DNA of 64,000 bases, from assembly GCF_031769195.1 (NCBI RefSeq), contig NZ_JAVHNP010000002.1:558001-622000 (forward strand). The letters run 5' to 3'. The translations under genes and the position numbers were made by a program. Positions 25,649-35,900 of this stretch are shown here, in pieces (position 1 is the stretch's first letter; each line of letters opens with the position of its first letter). The notes beneath the pieces are model-generated. The model made no database searches. It saw only the letters and a program-made list of their open reading frames with translations, and had not been told where the DNA came from. The stretch is from Vreelandella sp031769195 (GTDB lineage Bacteria; Pseudomonadota; Gammaproteobacteria; Pseudomonadales; Halomonadaceae).

Positions 25649-26458
25649 ATGAATCACAGTCTCAAACGCTATTTTGAGAGGCTGTGCGGTGCGGGAGCCC
25701 TAGTGCTCCCGCTGTCCGTATTGCCCTTATCATTTATCTCTGTGTCCGCCCATGCACAGCAGCCGCTTGTTCAAGACCTCTCTTCCGGCTCGTCTAACAG
25801 CTTTTATCAGCAAACGCAGCGCCAAGAGTCTTCTGGCGGTAACCTTGTACTGTTTAACCAAGTACAAGAGCATCAGCAGGAAATCCAACAGCTGCGGGGC
25901 CAAATTGAAGAGCTACGTCACCAGCTAGAGCAACTGCGTAACCAGTCGCAGCAGCAATATCTGGATATTGAAGATCGCTTGATGAGCAGCGCACCTAGCC
26001 AAATAGAGCAGGCCACACCTGAGGTCGAGCCTGCCGCAGCAGAGCAAGTTGTACAAGCGCCTTCCTCTCGAAACGTCAGTGAAGATGCCCAGGCTGACTA
26101 CCAGGCGGCGTTTGGCCATGTGCAGGCGCGCCAGTTTGGGGAGGCCATTGCCGCCTTCGAAGCCTTCGTATCCGATCACCCTGATAGCAGCTTAACCGCA
26201 AACGGTCACTACTGGCTGGGCGAGCTGTATGCTGCAGAAGGCGAGCTGGATGCTGCAGATCAGGCGTTTACCCGTGTGATTGAGCAATACAGTGGCAGCA
26301 CAAAAGTACCGGATGCGCTGTATAAACTGGGTTTAGTCAAAGCACGTAAAGGTGAAGCAGAGCGCAGTCGCGAGCTGCTAGAACAGGTTCGTGATGATTA
26401 CCCGCAAAGCAGCGCCGCTGGGCTAGCAAATGATTTCTTACGTCAGTCCGCTGGCTAA
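25649..26458 (+). CDS. cpoB: Cell division coordinator CpoB (YbgF)
   Basis: Periplasmic TolA partner that coordinates peptidoglycan synthesis with outer-membrane constriction. The signal peptide ends near SAHAQQ. A trimerising coiled coil (EHQQEIQQLRGQIEELRHQLEQL, residues ~70-110) precedes three TPR-like repeats (ADYQAAFGHVQARQFGEAIAAF, GHYWLGELYAAEGELDAADQAF, PDALYKLGLVKARKGEAER). The frame opens at 25607, but CGGAG precedes the ATG at 25649 (269 residues) and yields the signal peptide. It is the last gene of the tol-pal run. Confidence 0.93.
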   Translation: MNHSLKRYFERLCGAGALVLPLSVLPLSFISVSAHAQQPLVQDLSSGSSNSFYQQTQRQESSGGNLVLFNQVQEHQQEIQQLRGQIEELRHQLEQLRNQSQQQYLDIEDRLMSSAPSQIEQATPEVEPAAAEQVVQAPSSRNVSEDAQADYQAAFGHVQARQFGEAIAAFEAFVSDHPDSSLTANGHYWLGELYAAEGELDAADQAFTRVIEQYSGSTKVPDALYKLGLVKARKGEAERSRELLEQVRDDYPQSSAAGLANDFLRQSAG

Positions 26459-26491
26459 TACGGTTTAATTTTAACGCTTCAAGGAACCCTC

Positions 26492-27253
26492 ATGAGTTGT
26501 AAAATCGACTATCAACCAACGCCTGCTCTGTTAGAAAATCGCGTCGTGTTGGTAACCGGTGCGGGAGATGGGATTGGTCGCGCGGCGGCATTAACCTATG
26601 CCCGCCATGGGGCGACTGTGATATTACTAGGCCGCACCATCGCTAAGCTTGAGCGCGTTTACGATGAAATCGAGGCTGCTGGTGGGCCGCAGCCGGCTAT
26701 TTTTCCGCTCAATTTTGAAGGAGCGACGCTAAAAGATTTTCATGACATGGCAGAAACCCTGGATAAAGAGTTTGGCCGCTTGGATGGGCTGTTGCATAAC
26801 GCTGGACTGCTTGGGCGCATTACCCCATTTGAACAGTACAACCCAGAGCTTTGGGAGCAGGTTATGCAGGTCAATATCAATGGGCCAATCTGGATGACCC
26901 AGGCGTTGCTACCTCTGCTTCAGGCATCTGACGATGCGTCCGTTGTCTTTACTTCTTCAAGCGTTGGCCGTAAAGGGCGGGCCTATTGGGGTGCTTATTC
27001 TGTCTCAAAATTTGCGACAGAAGGGTTTGTGGAAGTGCTGGCTGATGAGCTGGATAACCAACCCAACGTCCGGATAAACACATTAAACCCAGGCGCTACG
27101 CGTACGCAGATGCGGCGTACCGCATACCCTGGAGAAGACCCTTTCACGCTGCGCACACCTGAAGAGATTATGCCCACTTACCTATGGTTAATGGGGCCTG
27201 ACAGCAAGGGCGTTAGCGGCCAGAAATTTGATGCCCAGCCGCCACGCGTCTAG
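26492..27253 (+). CDS. yciK: Short-chain dehydrogenase YciK
   Basis: SDR-family NAD(P)-dependent oxidoreductase of the YciK group. It has the cofactor motif TGAGDGIG (residues ~22-29), NNAG-equivalent LLHNAGLLG, and catalytic Ser with YSVSK. The 253-residue length matches E. coli YciK (252). CAAGGA precedes the ATG. In pseudomonads yciK follows ubiG-mupP on one strand; here the same three genes are neighbours but yciK is convergent with mupP. The substrate is unknown. Confidence 0.92.
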   Translation: MSCKIDYQPTPALLENRVVLVTGAGDGIGRAAALTYARHGATVILLGRTIAKLERVYDEIEAAGGPQPAIFPLNFEGATLKDFHDMAETLDKEFGRLDGLLHNAGLLGRITPFEQYNPELWEQVMQVNINGPIWMTQALLPLLQASDDASVVFTSSSVGRKGRAYWGAYSVSKFATEGFVEVLADELDNQPNVRINTLNPGATRTQMRRTAYPGEDPFTLRTPEEIMPTYLWLMGPDSKGVSGQKFDAQPPRV

Positions 27254-27295
27254 CGTTGCAGGGCGAAAGAGTGCGGTAGAAAGTCACTAAAAGCC

Positions 27296-27967
27296 CTAGG
27301 TATGACGGTGGCCGTGTAACGCGGCCACTAACTCATCGCAAGTCGCAAACCACAGGTCAGCGGGCCAGCTTTGGTAATCATCCTCTTCGCTAATATAGCC
27401 ATATCCTACCGCTACTGCTGTCATGCCTGCTGCCTTTGCTGCCTGGATGTCTCGCACGTGGTCTCCGATATACCAGCACTTCTCAGGCGACACGCCCAAG
27501 CGCTTTGCTGCTTCCCATAAGGGCTCTGGCGCGGGCTTTTTAACGCTCAAGTCATCTGCGCACAACAGAGCGCCTGGTGATAACGACAGCGCATCAAGCA
27601 GAGGCAAGGTATAGCGCCGAGGCTTATTAGTCACGATACCCCACTGTCGCGCTTCTTTTTGCCACACGGTTAACCACTCATCCAACGGCGCAAACAACTT
27701 GCTGTGGACGGCAACAGCTTGTTCATAGGCATCTAACAAATACTGACGTGCCTCATCATGCTCATCGCTGCCGCTTTGAATACCCAGCGCCAGCGTCACC
27801 AGTGCACTGCCGCCATTAGAGACTTGACCGCGAATATCTTGAAATGACAAGGGCGCTAAACCATGGTGAGCCCGTAATGCATTCGTGGCAGCGGCCAAAT
27901 CCGGGGCGGTATCAATTAACGTGCCATCTAAGTCAAACAGTATGGCTTGAGGGGAGGGCGTTAACAT
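27296..27967 (-). CDS. mupP: HAD phosphatase MupP (N-acetylmuramate 6-phosphate phosphatase)
   Basis: HAD-IA hydrolase, 223 residues, with nucleophile motif I FDLDGTLIDTAPDL, motif II VTNK, Lys of motif III (VKKPAPEPL) and motif IV YIGDHVRDIQAA. It resembles Gph phosphoglycolate phosphatase, but its place directly downstream of ubiG (ATG abuts the ubiG TAA) and near yciK is that of MupP, which in pseudomonads recycles peptidoglycan N-acetylmuramate 6-phosphate. The choice between MupP and Gph rests on context. Confidence 0.82.
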   Translation of the reverse strand: MLTPSPQAILFDLDGTLIDTAPDLAAATNALRAHHGLAPLSFQDIRGQVSNGGSALVTLALGIQSGSDEHDEARQYLLDAYEQAVAVHSKLFAPLDEWLTVWQKEARQWGIVTNKPRRYTLPLLDALSLSPGALLCADDLSVKKPAPEPLWEAAKRLGVSPEKCWYIGDHVRDIQAAKAAGMTAVAVGYGYISEEDDYQSWPADLWFATCDELVAALHGHRHT

Positions 27968-28711
27968 TTACGCGCTCACTTTTCGGCAGTACATCATGTA
28001 ATTCACCGACACGTCGTGGGAAACCAGACGGTAATGGCGCGTGAGTGGGTTATAGGTCAGTCCTGTCTGCTCGCGCACTTCGAGATTGGCCAGGCGGGCC
28101 CAGTTGGCCATTTCAGAGGGGCGAATGAACTTCGCATAATCATGCGTGCCTCGGGGGAGGAGTCTTAGCACATACTCGGCCCCTAAAATAGCAAAAGCAT
28201 AAGACTTTGGCGTTCGATTGAGCGTAGAGAAAAAGACATAACCACCGGGCCGCACCAGCGCGCTACAGGCACGAATAACCGAGGCGGGGTCAGGCACATG
28301 CTCCAGCATTTCCATACAGGTTACAACGTCATAGTGGCCGGGTTGCTCCTCCGCTAACCCCTCCACGCTGATATGGCGATAATCAACGGTAACGCCGCTC
28401 TCTTCAGCATGAAGCCTTGCCACGCCTAGCGGTGCTTCGCCCAGGTCGATACCGGTCACCTTAGCGCCTCGGTGTGCCATGGCTTCGCTTAAGATACCGC
28501 CACCACAGCCTACATCGAGGACTTTTTTACCCGCGAGCCCGGCCCGTGCATCAATAAAGTCCAGGCGCAGAGGGTTAATGTCATGAAGCGGTTTAAATTC
28601 GCTGTCTGGATCCCACCAGCGGCTGGCAAGTGCTTCAAATTTCGCAACTTCTGCGGCGTCGACGTTGTCTTGATAGCGGCGAGTGGTGCTATCCTGAAGT
28701 GTCACTGGCAT
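27968..28711 (-). CDS. ubiG: Ubiquinone biosynthesis O-methyltransferase UbiG
   Basis: SAM-dependent methyltransferase that performs both O-methylations in ubiquinone synthesis. The N-terminal block DAAEVAKFEALASRWWDPDSEFKPLHDINPLRLDFI and the SAM motif VLDVGCGGGILSEAMA are classic UbiG. A frame opens at 28801, but MPVTLQDSTT at 28711, preceded by GGGGGT, is the better start (247 residues, E. coli 240). The gene heads the minus-strand ubiG-mupP operon and is divergent from the UDP-sugar-dehydrogenase-like gene across 206 bp. Confidence 0.95.
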   Translation of the reverse strand: MPVTLQDSTTRRYQDNVDAAEVAKFEALASRWWDPDSEFKPLHDINPLRLDFIDARAGLAGKKVLDVGCGGGILSEAMAHRGAKVTGIDLGEAPLGVARLHAEESGVTVDYRHISVEGLAEEQPGHYDVVTCMEMLEHVPDPASVIRACSALVRPGGYVFFSTLNRTPKSYAFAILGAEYVLRLLPRGTHDYAKFIRPSEMANWARLANLEVREQTGLTYNPLTRHYRLVSHDVSVNYMMYCRKVSA

Positions 28712-28917
28712 GGTGTAACCCCCATCTACAGTTGGTATTGAGTGAACTATGAGCTTGGTTTGCCAGTTAGCGGTGTTCTCGGCAAGGTGGCATCCACTCA
28801 AACGTTGAGTATGATAGTTATTCTAACCACTCCTGACGTGGAACGCATGGAAAGGAACGCAGCATGACGCCTAACACTTTATTTTATCGGCGCTTATTAG
28901 CCAGGGAGAGCACTTAA

Positions 28918-30210
28918 ATGCGCGTATTGCTGCATGGTAGCGAATTGAGTGCCGCCACCGCGGCAGCGGCGCTTGCGTGGGTAGGTCACCGGATTGACTG
29001 GTTACTCCATGAAAGCGTTCCGTGGTCAACGCTGGCGACGTCTGACTGGCTGCGGCGAGAGCCATCACTGATGGTCCAGTTAGAACACGCTATGGCGGCA
29101 GGGAATCTCACGATTATTACCTCTCCTGAGGTGTCTGAGGCGCCAGATATTGTTTGGTTAGCGCTGTCTCCTAGTCAGCGGTCATCTGCCAGCGAACTGC
29201 TTCAACACTCCATGTTTGATGACTACAGCGGTGCAGTGCTGATTAACAACTCAACCTTCCCGGTGGGAGAAACCGAGCGCTTGCACGCACTTATGGGGCA
29301 TCAGCATAGTCGTGTGGCACTACCCGATACCTTAGAAGAGGGCCGTGCATGGTTTTCATTTACACGCCCAGTGCGGTGGCTGTTAGGTTGCGACGACGCC
29401 TTAGGCGAGCAAATGACCAGAGAGTTACTGCGCGCTTTCAACCGTAGAAGCGAAGTGTTTCAGTGCATGCCTTGCCGTGCCGCTGAACTGACCAAGCTCG
29501 CGATCAATGGTATGTTGGCCACTCGTATCAGTTATATGAATGAAATCGCAGGGTTGGCTGATACCCTAGGCGTTGATGTGGAGCATGTGCGACAAGGCAT
29601 GGGCGCAGATACGCGTATTGGTTTCGAGTATCTCTATCCCGGCTGTGGCTTTGGTGGGCCGAATTTCTCACGCGACCTCATGCGCCTAGCCGATGTTCAG
29701 TCTGCTAGTGGGCGCTATTCAGCGCTACTTGAGCAGGTGATGGATATTAATGAGCAGAAAAAAGAGACGCTGTTCAGAAAGCTGTGGGGGTTTTTCGAGG
29801 GGGATCTGGCGGGTAAAACCGTAGCCATATGGGGAGCCGCGTTTAAACCAGGGACTGCTCGTATTGACCATGCCCCCGTATTAACTCTGCTGGAAGCACT
29901 TTGGGCACAGGGCGTAACGGTCAGGCTACACGACCCGGCCGCCGTTCCGGCCCTCTATGCTGCGATTGGCCAGCGTGCTGAACTGCTCACGTTTGAAGAA
30001 GACCCCTACCTTGCTTGCCAAGGAGCAGACGCACTGATGCTTGTGACGGAATGGAAAGCCTACTGGAATCCGGATTGGCACCGTTTAGCGACAATGCTTA
30101 AAGAAAAGCTAGTATTAGATGGACGCAATATCTACGACCCCGCTTTTGTAGCCAGCTGCGGCCTGCATTACCGAGGGATTGGGCGACGCGCCGATCCGAC
30201 GACGCTCTAA
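28918..30210 (+). CDS. UDP-glucose/GDP-mannose dehydrogenase-like protein without catalytic Cys
   Basis: 430-residue homologue of UDP-sugar 6-dehydrogenases. The middle domain keeps AELTKLAINGMLATRISYMNEIA (Lys193, Asn197), and the C-terminal domain keeps AFKPGT, HDP and EWKAYWNPDW. The N-terminal Rossmann domain is eroded: instead of GxGYVG it begins MRVLLHGSELSAATAAA. The active-site loop, normally GFGGSCFPKD, reads GFGGPNFSRD, so the thiol nucleophile is Asn249. Oxidation to a uronic acid should not be possible as usual. A GGGAGAG element precedes the ATG. A membrane coiled-coil gene follows after 9 bp. A structural, regulatory or altered enzymatic role is possible. Confidence 0.85.
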   Translation: MRVLLHGSELSAATAAAALAWVGHRIDWLLHESVPWSTLATSDWLRREPSLMVQLEHAMAAGNLTIITSPEVSEAPDIVWLALSPSQRSSASELLQHSMFDDYSGAVLINNSTFPVGETERLHALMGHQHSRVALPDTLEEGRAWFSFTRPVRWLLGCDDALGEQMTRELLRAFNRRSEVFQCMPCRAAELTKLAINGMLATRISYMNEIAGLADTLGVDVEHVRQGMGADTRIGFEYLYPGCGFGGPNFSRDLMRLADVQSASGRYSALLEQVMDINEQKKETLFRKLWGFFEGDLAGKTVAIWGAAFKPGTARIDHAPVLTLLEALWAQGVTVRLHDPAAVPALYAAIGQRAELLTFEEDPYLACQGADALMLVTEWKAYWNPDWHRLATMLKEKLVLDGRNIYDPAFVASCGLHYRGIGRRADPTTL

Positions 30211-30219
30211 GGAAAACTC

Positions 30220-31053
30220 ATGTCTGACGCCACTTCATCCCACCGTATTGTTCCTGATGTGGATCAAAGCCTCACTGCGCATCATTTGCGCCATCGGCGG
30301 GGGCCCAGGCTATGGCCGATTTGGCTAATATTAATGTTGTTGATACTGCTGCTAGGCGCGGCGGCCGCTGGATTATGGTACGAACGAGAGAAATTGTTGG
30401 ATGAAGTGCATCGTGTCAGTGGTGAAGTATCTAACCTGCACGCAAGGCTCGACTCGGGTGACACGGATGCACAGGATGCGATAACCTTTGTACAAGCTCA
30501 GATGACGACTCTGTTCCAGGAGCAGGAGCAGTTAGCCATCGCACTTACCAATGCGCGGGAAGAGCTTTACGGGGTGCTGACTGACAATGAGGAACTGGTG
30601 TCTAACGAAGCCATAGAGACATTGTCGCAGCAGATGGAACAGTTTCAGGAACAAGCCGCCCTTCGTGATCGTCAGTTGGCGGCTATCCGCACCTCACTCA
30701 ATGCGCTAGAACAGGCAGGTACCTCGGGTAGACAAAATTTAGTAGAAGAAGTGTCTCATTTAGAGGACGTGCTGACCCAGCGGATCGATACCATGGAGCG
30801 GCAATTGGTCAGTGATCGGAATGCATTAGAGGAGCAATTTAGAACTTGGCAGGCAGAAGCTGAGCAGCAAATGACGCAGCTGTCTGCGGCAGTCTCTGAG
30901 GTTAGTACGCAAGAGGCACCTGCCAGTCAAGCAGAATTAACCGCACTAGAAACACAGTGGGCACAGCGCCTGAATACGCTAGAGAGCGATGTGCGCCAAG
31001 TCAGACAAGCTCAATTGGCCTTTAGTGCGCAGATGGAAATGCTGCGTAATTAG
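30220..31053 (+). CDS. Membrane-anchored periplasmic coiled-coil protein, unknown function
   Basis: 277 residues with one transmembrane helix (LWPIWLILMLLILLLGAAAAGLW, residues ~31-53) after a basic cytoplasmic tail (HHLRHRRGPR), so the remainder is predicted periplasmic. From about residue 55 to the end it is almost entirely heptad-rich coiled coil containing Gln, Glu, Leu and Ala. TAAGGA precedes the ATG. It lies 9 bp after the dehydrogenase-like gene and 66 bp before tamA, hinting at an envelope role. I do not recognise a named family. Confidence 0.8.
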   Translation: MSDATSSHRIVPDVDQSLTAHHLRHRRGPRLWPIWLILMLLILLLGAAAAGLWYEREKLLDEVHRVSGEVSNLHARLDSGDTDAQDAITFVQAQMTTLFQEQEQLAIALTNAREELYGVLTDNEELVSNEAIETLSQQMEQFQEQAALRDRQLAAIRTSLNALEQAGTSGRQNLVEEVSHLEDVLTQRIDTMERQLVSDRNALEEQFRTWQAEAEQQMTQLSAAVSEVSTQEAPASQAELTALETQWAQRLNTLESDVRQVRQAQLAFSAQMEMLRN

Positions 31054-31119
31054 TCAACACTGATGTGCTGTTCGATATACAAGCCACTTAGCCGGTGATG
31101 GGGTTAGGGATAGAAAAGT

Positions 31120-32970
31120 ATGGGAAGACAACGGCGATGGCCAATGGCCAAACAGGTGGCGATTTGCTTGGCGCTGCCACTAATCACTACCTCATCCACT
31201 GCATGGGCGCTTGAAGCTGCTATTAGTGGTGTGAACGAACAAGTATCTGCCAATATCGATGCTTACTTAGAAAACATTGATGAAGAGCAGTACACCGATA
31301 CACGCTTAGAAGGTGAAATACGTCAGCGCACTCAAGAAGCGATGCGGGTATTCGGTTATTACGAACCTGATATTACTGTCGACTTAGCGTCATCTCCCAT
31401 TGCCGTGCGTATCGATGCTGGCCCACAAGTCACCATCGAGGTCTTAGATATCACCCTCAATGGGGATGCAAACAATGACCCACCCTTCAAAGAGGCATTG
31501 GATGACTTCCCTTTGAAGGTGGGTGACCCATTAAGGCACGCCCCATGGGATAGCTTGCGTTCTCAATTTGCCGGTTTAGCCATTGAGCGTGGCTACTTTG
31601 ACTGGGGGTTTTCCGATAGGCGCATGGAAGTGCGACCTTACTTGGAGAGCGCTCGCCTCTACATGACGTTTGATAGCGGCCCCCGCTACCAGTTTGGTAA
31701 CACGCTGATCACCGGTAGCCATATTGAACCTGAACGGCTGCGTGAGATGCAGACTTTTGAGGCGGGTGACCCCTACTTGGCGGAGTCGCTGGCTCGTTAT
31801 AACCAACGCTTGGCAGAGACTGGATGGTTTAGCTCTGTTTCTGTGCGTCCCCGATTAGAGACCGCTCAGGAGCTTACCATCGCGCCCCCCGGCGGTGGAG
31901 ATCCCTGGTGGAGTGAAGCGACGGCATCACAACCTCAGCGTCCGAGAGTAAGCAGTGCAGCACTGGCCAGCGCTTTGAGTCTTCATAGCCGCGACGATAC
32001 TCGTTTGCCTATTGATATCAATGTAGAGCCTGCAGACCGTCACCAGTTTGAGGTCGGCGTAGGGTTTGCCACGGATGTAGGTCCCCGTCTTCGCTTTGGG
32101 TGGCAGCAACCTTGGATTAACCGTTTTGGTCATAGCCTTGACCATGACCTCTATGTGTCTGCCCCTGAACAGCGCTTCACCGGTGTTTACAATATCCCGC
32201 TTGAAGACCCCCTTCGAGATAATTACCGCCTCCAGTACGGGGTTAGGAATATTGATGATAGTGACACCCAATCATTAGAAGGCACGGTTGAGATTGCACG
32301 TCGCTGGGAGTTTGAGAACCGCTGGGTACAGACACTCTATTTTAGAACTACCTACGAAGACTTTACCCAGGGTGGCCAAGCAGATGAGGTGTGGCTGTTT
32401 TACCCAGGGATTCAATGGTCAAGAACGCGAACTCGACCACAGCGGTTCCCGTTATGGGGAGATCGTCAGCAGCTTTCGCTTGAATACTCCGACCGTGCAT
32501 GGGGGTCTGATGCCCAATTCGCCCGCATGACAGGAGATACGGAATGGATTCGCATGATCGGTGACGACAACCGTTTTTCAGCGCGGCTTAGCATTGGGGC
32601 CATTGAAACGGAAGATTTCGACAAATTGCCGCCATCACTACGTTTCTTTGCGGGGGGAGACCGCAGCGTGCGTGGCTACTCCTATGAAAGTTTGTCACCA
32701 CGTAACCAAGATGGCCGTTTGCGCGGTGGCCAACAAATGCTGACGTCTACGTTAGAGTATCAGCGCCGTGTGACCGGTGATTGGTGGGGCGCCACGTTTA
32801 TCGACACAGGCGATGCCTTCGATAACTGGGGCCCCAATGACCTTAAAACCGGTGCAGGGGTAGGTGTGCGCTGGGTATCACCGGTCGGGCCTATTCGGTT
32901 TGATGTGGCCCACCCCTTCGATGTTGATGACGCTTTCCGCGTGCATTTCTCTATCGGTCCAGAATTCTAG
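31120..32970 (+). CDS. tamA: Translocation and assembly module TamA (Omp85 family)
   Basis: Outer-membrane Omp85-type barrel that works with TamB in autotransporter insertion and phospholipid transport. The signal peptide ends near TSSTAWALEA. Three POTRA domains (residues ~25-270) precede a barrel with the Omp85 motif GGDRSVRGYSYESLSPR and a C-terminal RVHFSIGPEF. At 616 residues it is slightly longer than E. coli TamA (577); a linker of Pro/Gly/Ser (APPGGGDPWWSE) near residue 250 accounts for part of this. AGGGATA precedes the ATG; an alternative start lies at 31144. tamB follows after 9 bp. Confidence 0.95.
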   Translation: MGRQRRWPMAKQVAICLALPLITTSSTAWALEAAISGVNEQVSANIDAYLENIDEEQYTDTRLEGEIRQRTQEAMRVFGYYEPDITVDLASSPIAVRIDAGPQVTIEVLDITLNGDANNDPPFKEALDDFPLKVGDPLRHAPWDSLRSQFAGLAIERGYFDWGFSDRRMEVRPYLESARLYMTFDSGPRYQFGNTLITGSHIEPERLREMQTFEAGDPYLAESLARYNQRLAETGWFSSVSVRPRLETAQELTIAPPGGGDPWWSEATASQPQRPRVSSAALASALSLHSRDDTRLPIDINVEPADRHQFEVGVGFATDVGPRLRFGWQQPWINRFGHSLDHDLYVSAPEQRFTGVYNIPLEDPLRDNYRLQYGVRNIDDSDTQSLEGTVEIARRWEFENRWVQTLYFRTTYEDFTQGGQADEVWLFYPGIQWSRTRTRPQRFPLWGDRQQLSLEYSDRAWGSDAQFARMTGDTEWIRMIGDDNRFSARLSIGAIETEDFDKLPPSLRFFAGGDRSVRGYSYESLSPRNQDGRLRGGQQMLTSTLEYQRRVTGDWWGATFIDTGDAFDNWGPNDLKTGAGVGVRWVSPVGPIRFDVAHPFDVDDAFRVHFSIGPEF

Positions 32971-32979
32971 GAGAGCTCT

Positions 32980-35900
32980 TTGGCTAAGGTTGATACACAA
33001 GCACCCAAGAACCGTCAACAGCTCTCAGGAAAGCGCCGGACCTGGTTAGCGCTATGGAGCCTACTACGACTTGTGATTGTATTGCCGCTTTGGTTGTTTG
33101 GTTTGGTGGCCGTCATTCTCGGGGTCGGGTTATCGCCATGGGGAACAAGCCAGCTGTTTTCTCAGGGTGAGCAGCGCGGCTGGTTGTCCTATGAGCAACA
33201 GGAAGGCGCGCTCCTGGACAGTTTTCGACTGCAGGGCTTTCAAATGGCCTTAGGCGGTACGCGTATTGCCATTGACGATATCGAGCTGGCTTGGGCAGAG
33301 GACTGCCTGCTTTCCGGAAAACTCTGCCTGGATACGCTAAAGGTAGAAGGCGCTGATATTCGCTTGGCAGAGGGGAAGCCAAGTGAGGAACCGCCCCAGG
33401 AAGAGAGTGGGCCACTGAGCATCGTGCTACCTTTCCCGATAGAGCTGCGTGATATCGCACTGAACGATGTCATGCTGACGCTAGCGGACGGTACACAGGT
33501 CAAGTGGGAGGCGTTTGCTACGTCTATCACCGCAGCGCAGCAACAAGTCACCATCGCACCCACGACACTTGACGCCTTATCACTCTACTTGCCCCCTTCG
33601 GCGGGAGTATTATTAACACAACAAACCCCAACGCCTCTCACTGCTGCCGCGATTGATGCGGCCATCCAAGTGTCACAGCCTGTTGAGCCAGCTGAGGACA
33701 CGCCAGCCATTGCGCTTAATGAACGTGAGCGTCTTGCTCTCCCGGATATCGAGCTTCCCATTAACGTCGCCCTAACATCGTTATTGGTCACTAACGTAGA
33801 CATCACCGGTGCGTTCGAGTACCAGGTGGAGCGGGTGCTGGTGGAGGCCGATGCGGAAGGCAGTGATGTGACGCTCAGCACGCTGGAGCTAGCGACGCCG
33901 GACGCAGACGCTCGCATGTCAGCCAATGTCACTCTCAATGGCGACTATCCTCTTAACGCAGCGCTGCGAGCCGAACTATGGTTGCCTGAGTTATTCCCCG
34001 CGTTAAGCGGTGAAGTGGTGTCGCTAGACCTGTCAGGCACGCTTGCAGATTTAACCGCCAATCTTGACTTGGCGGGGCCTGTGACGGCCTCACTAACGGC
34101 ACAAATGGATGCCTTGGCACCTACGCTACCGTTTGAGGCACGCCTGGAAAGTGATCGCGTGCAGTGGCCCCTGGAGAGTGGCGACGCTTCTGTAGCCACT
34201 GACGCCACGTCGGACGACGATAGCGCAGTAGACGCCCCACAAGATGAACCTTACGTACTTGACAACCTCAGCCTCGCCCTAAGCGGTAACCTTGAAGCCT
34301 ACCAAGTCACGCTGGCGACGAAGGCTGTTGGCCCACAGGTGCCCGCGACCGCTATTCGGCTGGAGGGTGAAGGAGACATGAGTGCTTTCCGTTGGTCGCC
34401 CCTTGCGCTTACGATCAATGAAAGTTCGCTTAACAGTGAAGGGGAGGTTCGTTGGGCAGAAGCCATTGCTGTCGACACCCGCATTCGACTAGATGCGTTT
34501 GATCCGTCACTGTTTGTTCCAGAACTAACGGGCAGCTTAAGCGGAGATATCGTCGCCAGCGTGCGCCAGCGCGGTGAGCGCTGGGATATTAGCCTGCCTG
34601 AGCTCGATATTCAGGGTCAGTTACAAGAGTATCCTCTCACGCTTCAGGCAGCCCTTGAGGCGAACAGTGACCTAGAGGTTGATATTCAAGAGTTGCTCTT
34701 TACCCAGGGCAATAACCGACTCACTGCTGTAGGGCAAGTAAGCCAAGAGGCGATGTCATTAGAGGCCAATATCGCCCTCAATCAGCTGCAAAGTTTGCAT
34801 CCCGATTTAGCTGGGGCTTTAACCGGCGATATTCAAGCGCAGGGCAGCTTTGCACAGCCGGAAATTGTCTTGGATGTGAATGGTCAAAGCCTGCGCTTTT
34901 CCGACAACAGGCTAGCAGCGCTCTCTTTGTCGGGCCGTGTGCAAGGGCTAGACGACCCGGCGCTAACGATTGATCTTGACGCGCAAGGGGTGAATGCCGG
35001 TGGGCAAGCGCTGGCGTCGGTTGCGCTCGATCTCTCTGGCCGACTTTCTCAGCATGCGTTGCAACTCAGTGCCACCGGCGAGCCTGGCAACGTGCTAAGC
35101 CAAGCGAATGTGGCGCTTGAAGGTCGCTTTAACCAGCAGGCTCAGCAGTATCAGGCGCGCCTCACGCCTCTGGAGATTGATTCAGAAGCGGGCGATATTC
35201 GTCTGGAAGCGCCGCTAGATATTAGCTACAACTTAGCGAATGGTCAGGCACGTTTGACGCCCTTCTGCCTACGAAGGTTACAAGGCGGGCTGGTGTGCTC
35301 TGAAGAGCCCATCACCGCTTCCGCCGAGCAAGGGCGTGCAGTGCTCAGTATCCGTGAAGTGCCTATGGAAATGCTGGAACCATTCCTGCCAGAAGAGTGG
35401 AGTTTTGAAGGCGCGACGACGGCGGATGTGGTGGCTAGTTGGCGGCAAGGCGGTGCCCAGTGGCAAGCCAATCTTCAACTGCTCAGTGAGCTAGCGATTA
35501 CCGCGGTCAATGATTACGGCCAGCCTGTTGAGCTGCCCACGATCAATCTAGACGCACAAATTGAAGCCAACCAAGCACAGGCGGAAGCAGATGTGTTGTT
35601 ATCTCTCTCCGAGGCGGGGGAGCTGACACTGAATCTAGCGGTCAATGATCCCTTAGGCCAGGGGGCGCTTGAAGGCCAACTGCGCGCCAATAATGTCACG
35701 CTGGCTCCTTATCGCCCCATGGTCGTCGGTATGGACGAGCTAGAGGGTGGCCTGAATGGCACCGTTAATATTGGGGGGTCAACCAGCCAGCCAGACTTGC
35801 AAGGTGAACTTGCACTGCGCAGCTTGCGTGTGAGCGGGCCTGATATACCCGTGGCGATTGTGGATGGCGAGTTGGCTGTCAGGTTTGACGGTGAAGAGGG

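Noticed and set aside
27308..27328. 7 bp hairpin near yciK/mupP ends
   Set aside because: It lies within the mupP coding region, has no T-run and is short enough to be due to codon content.
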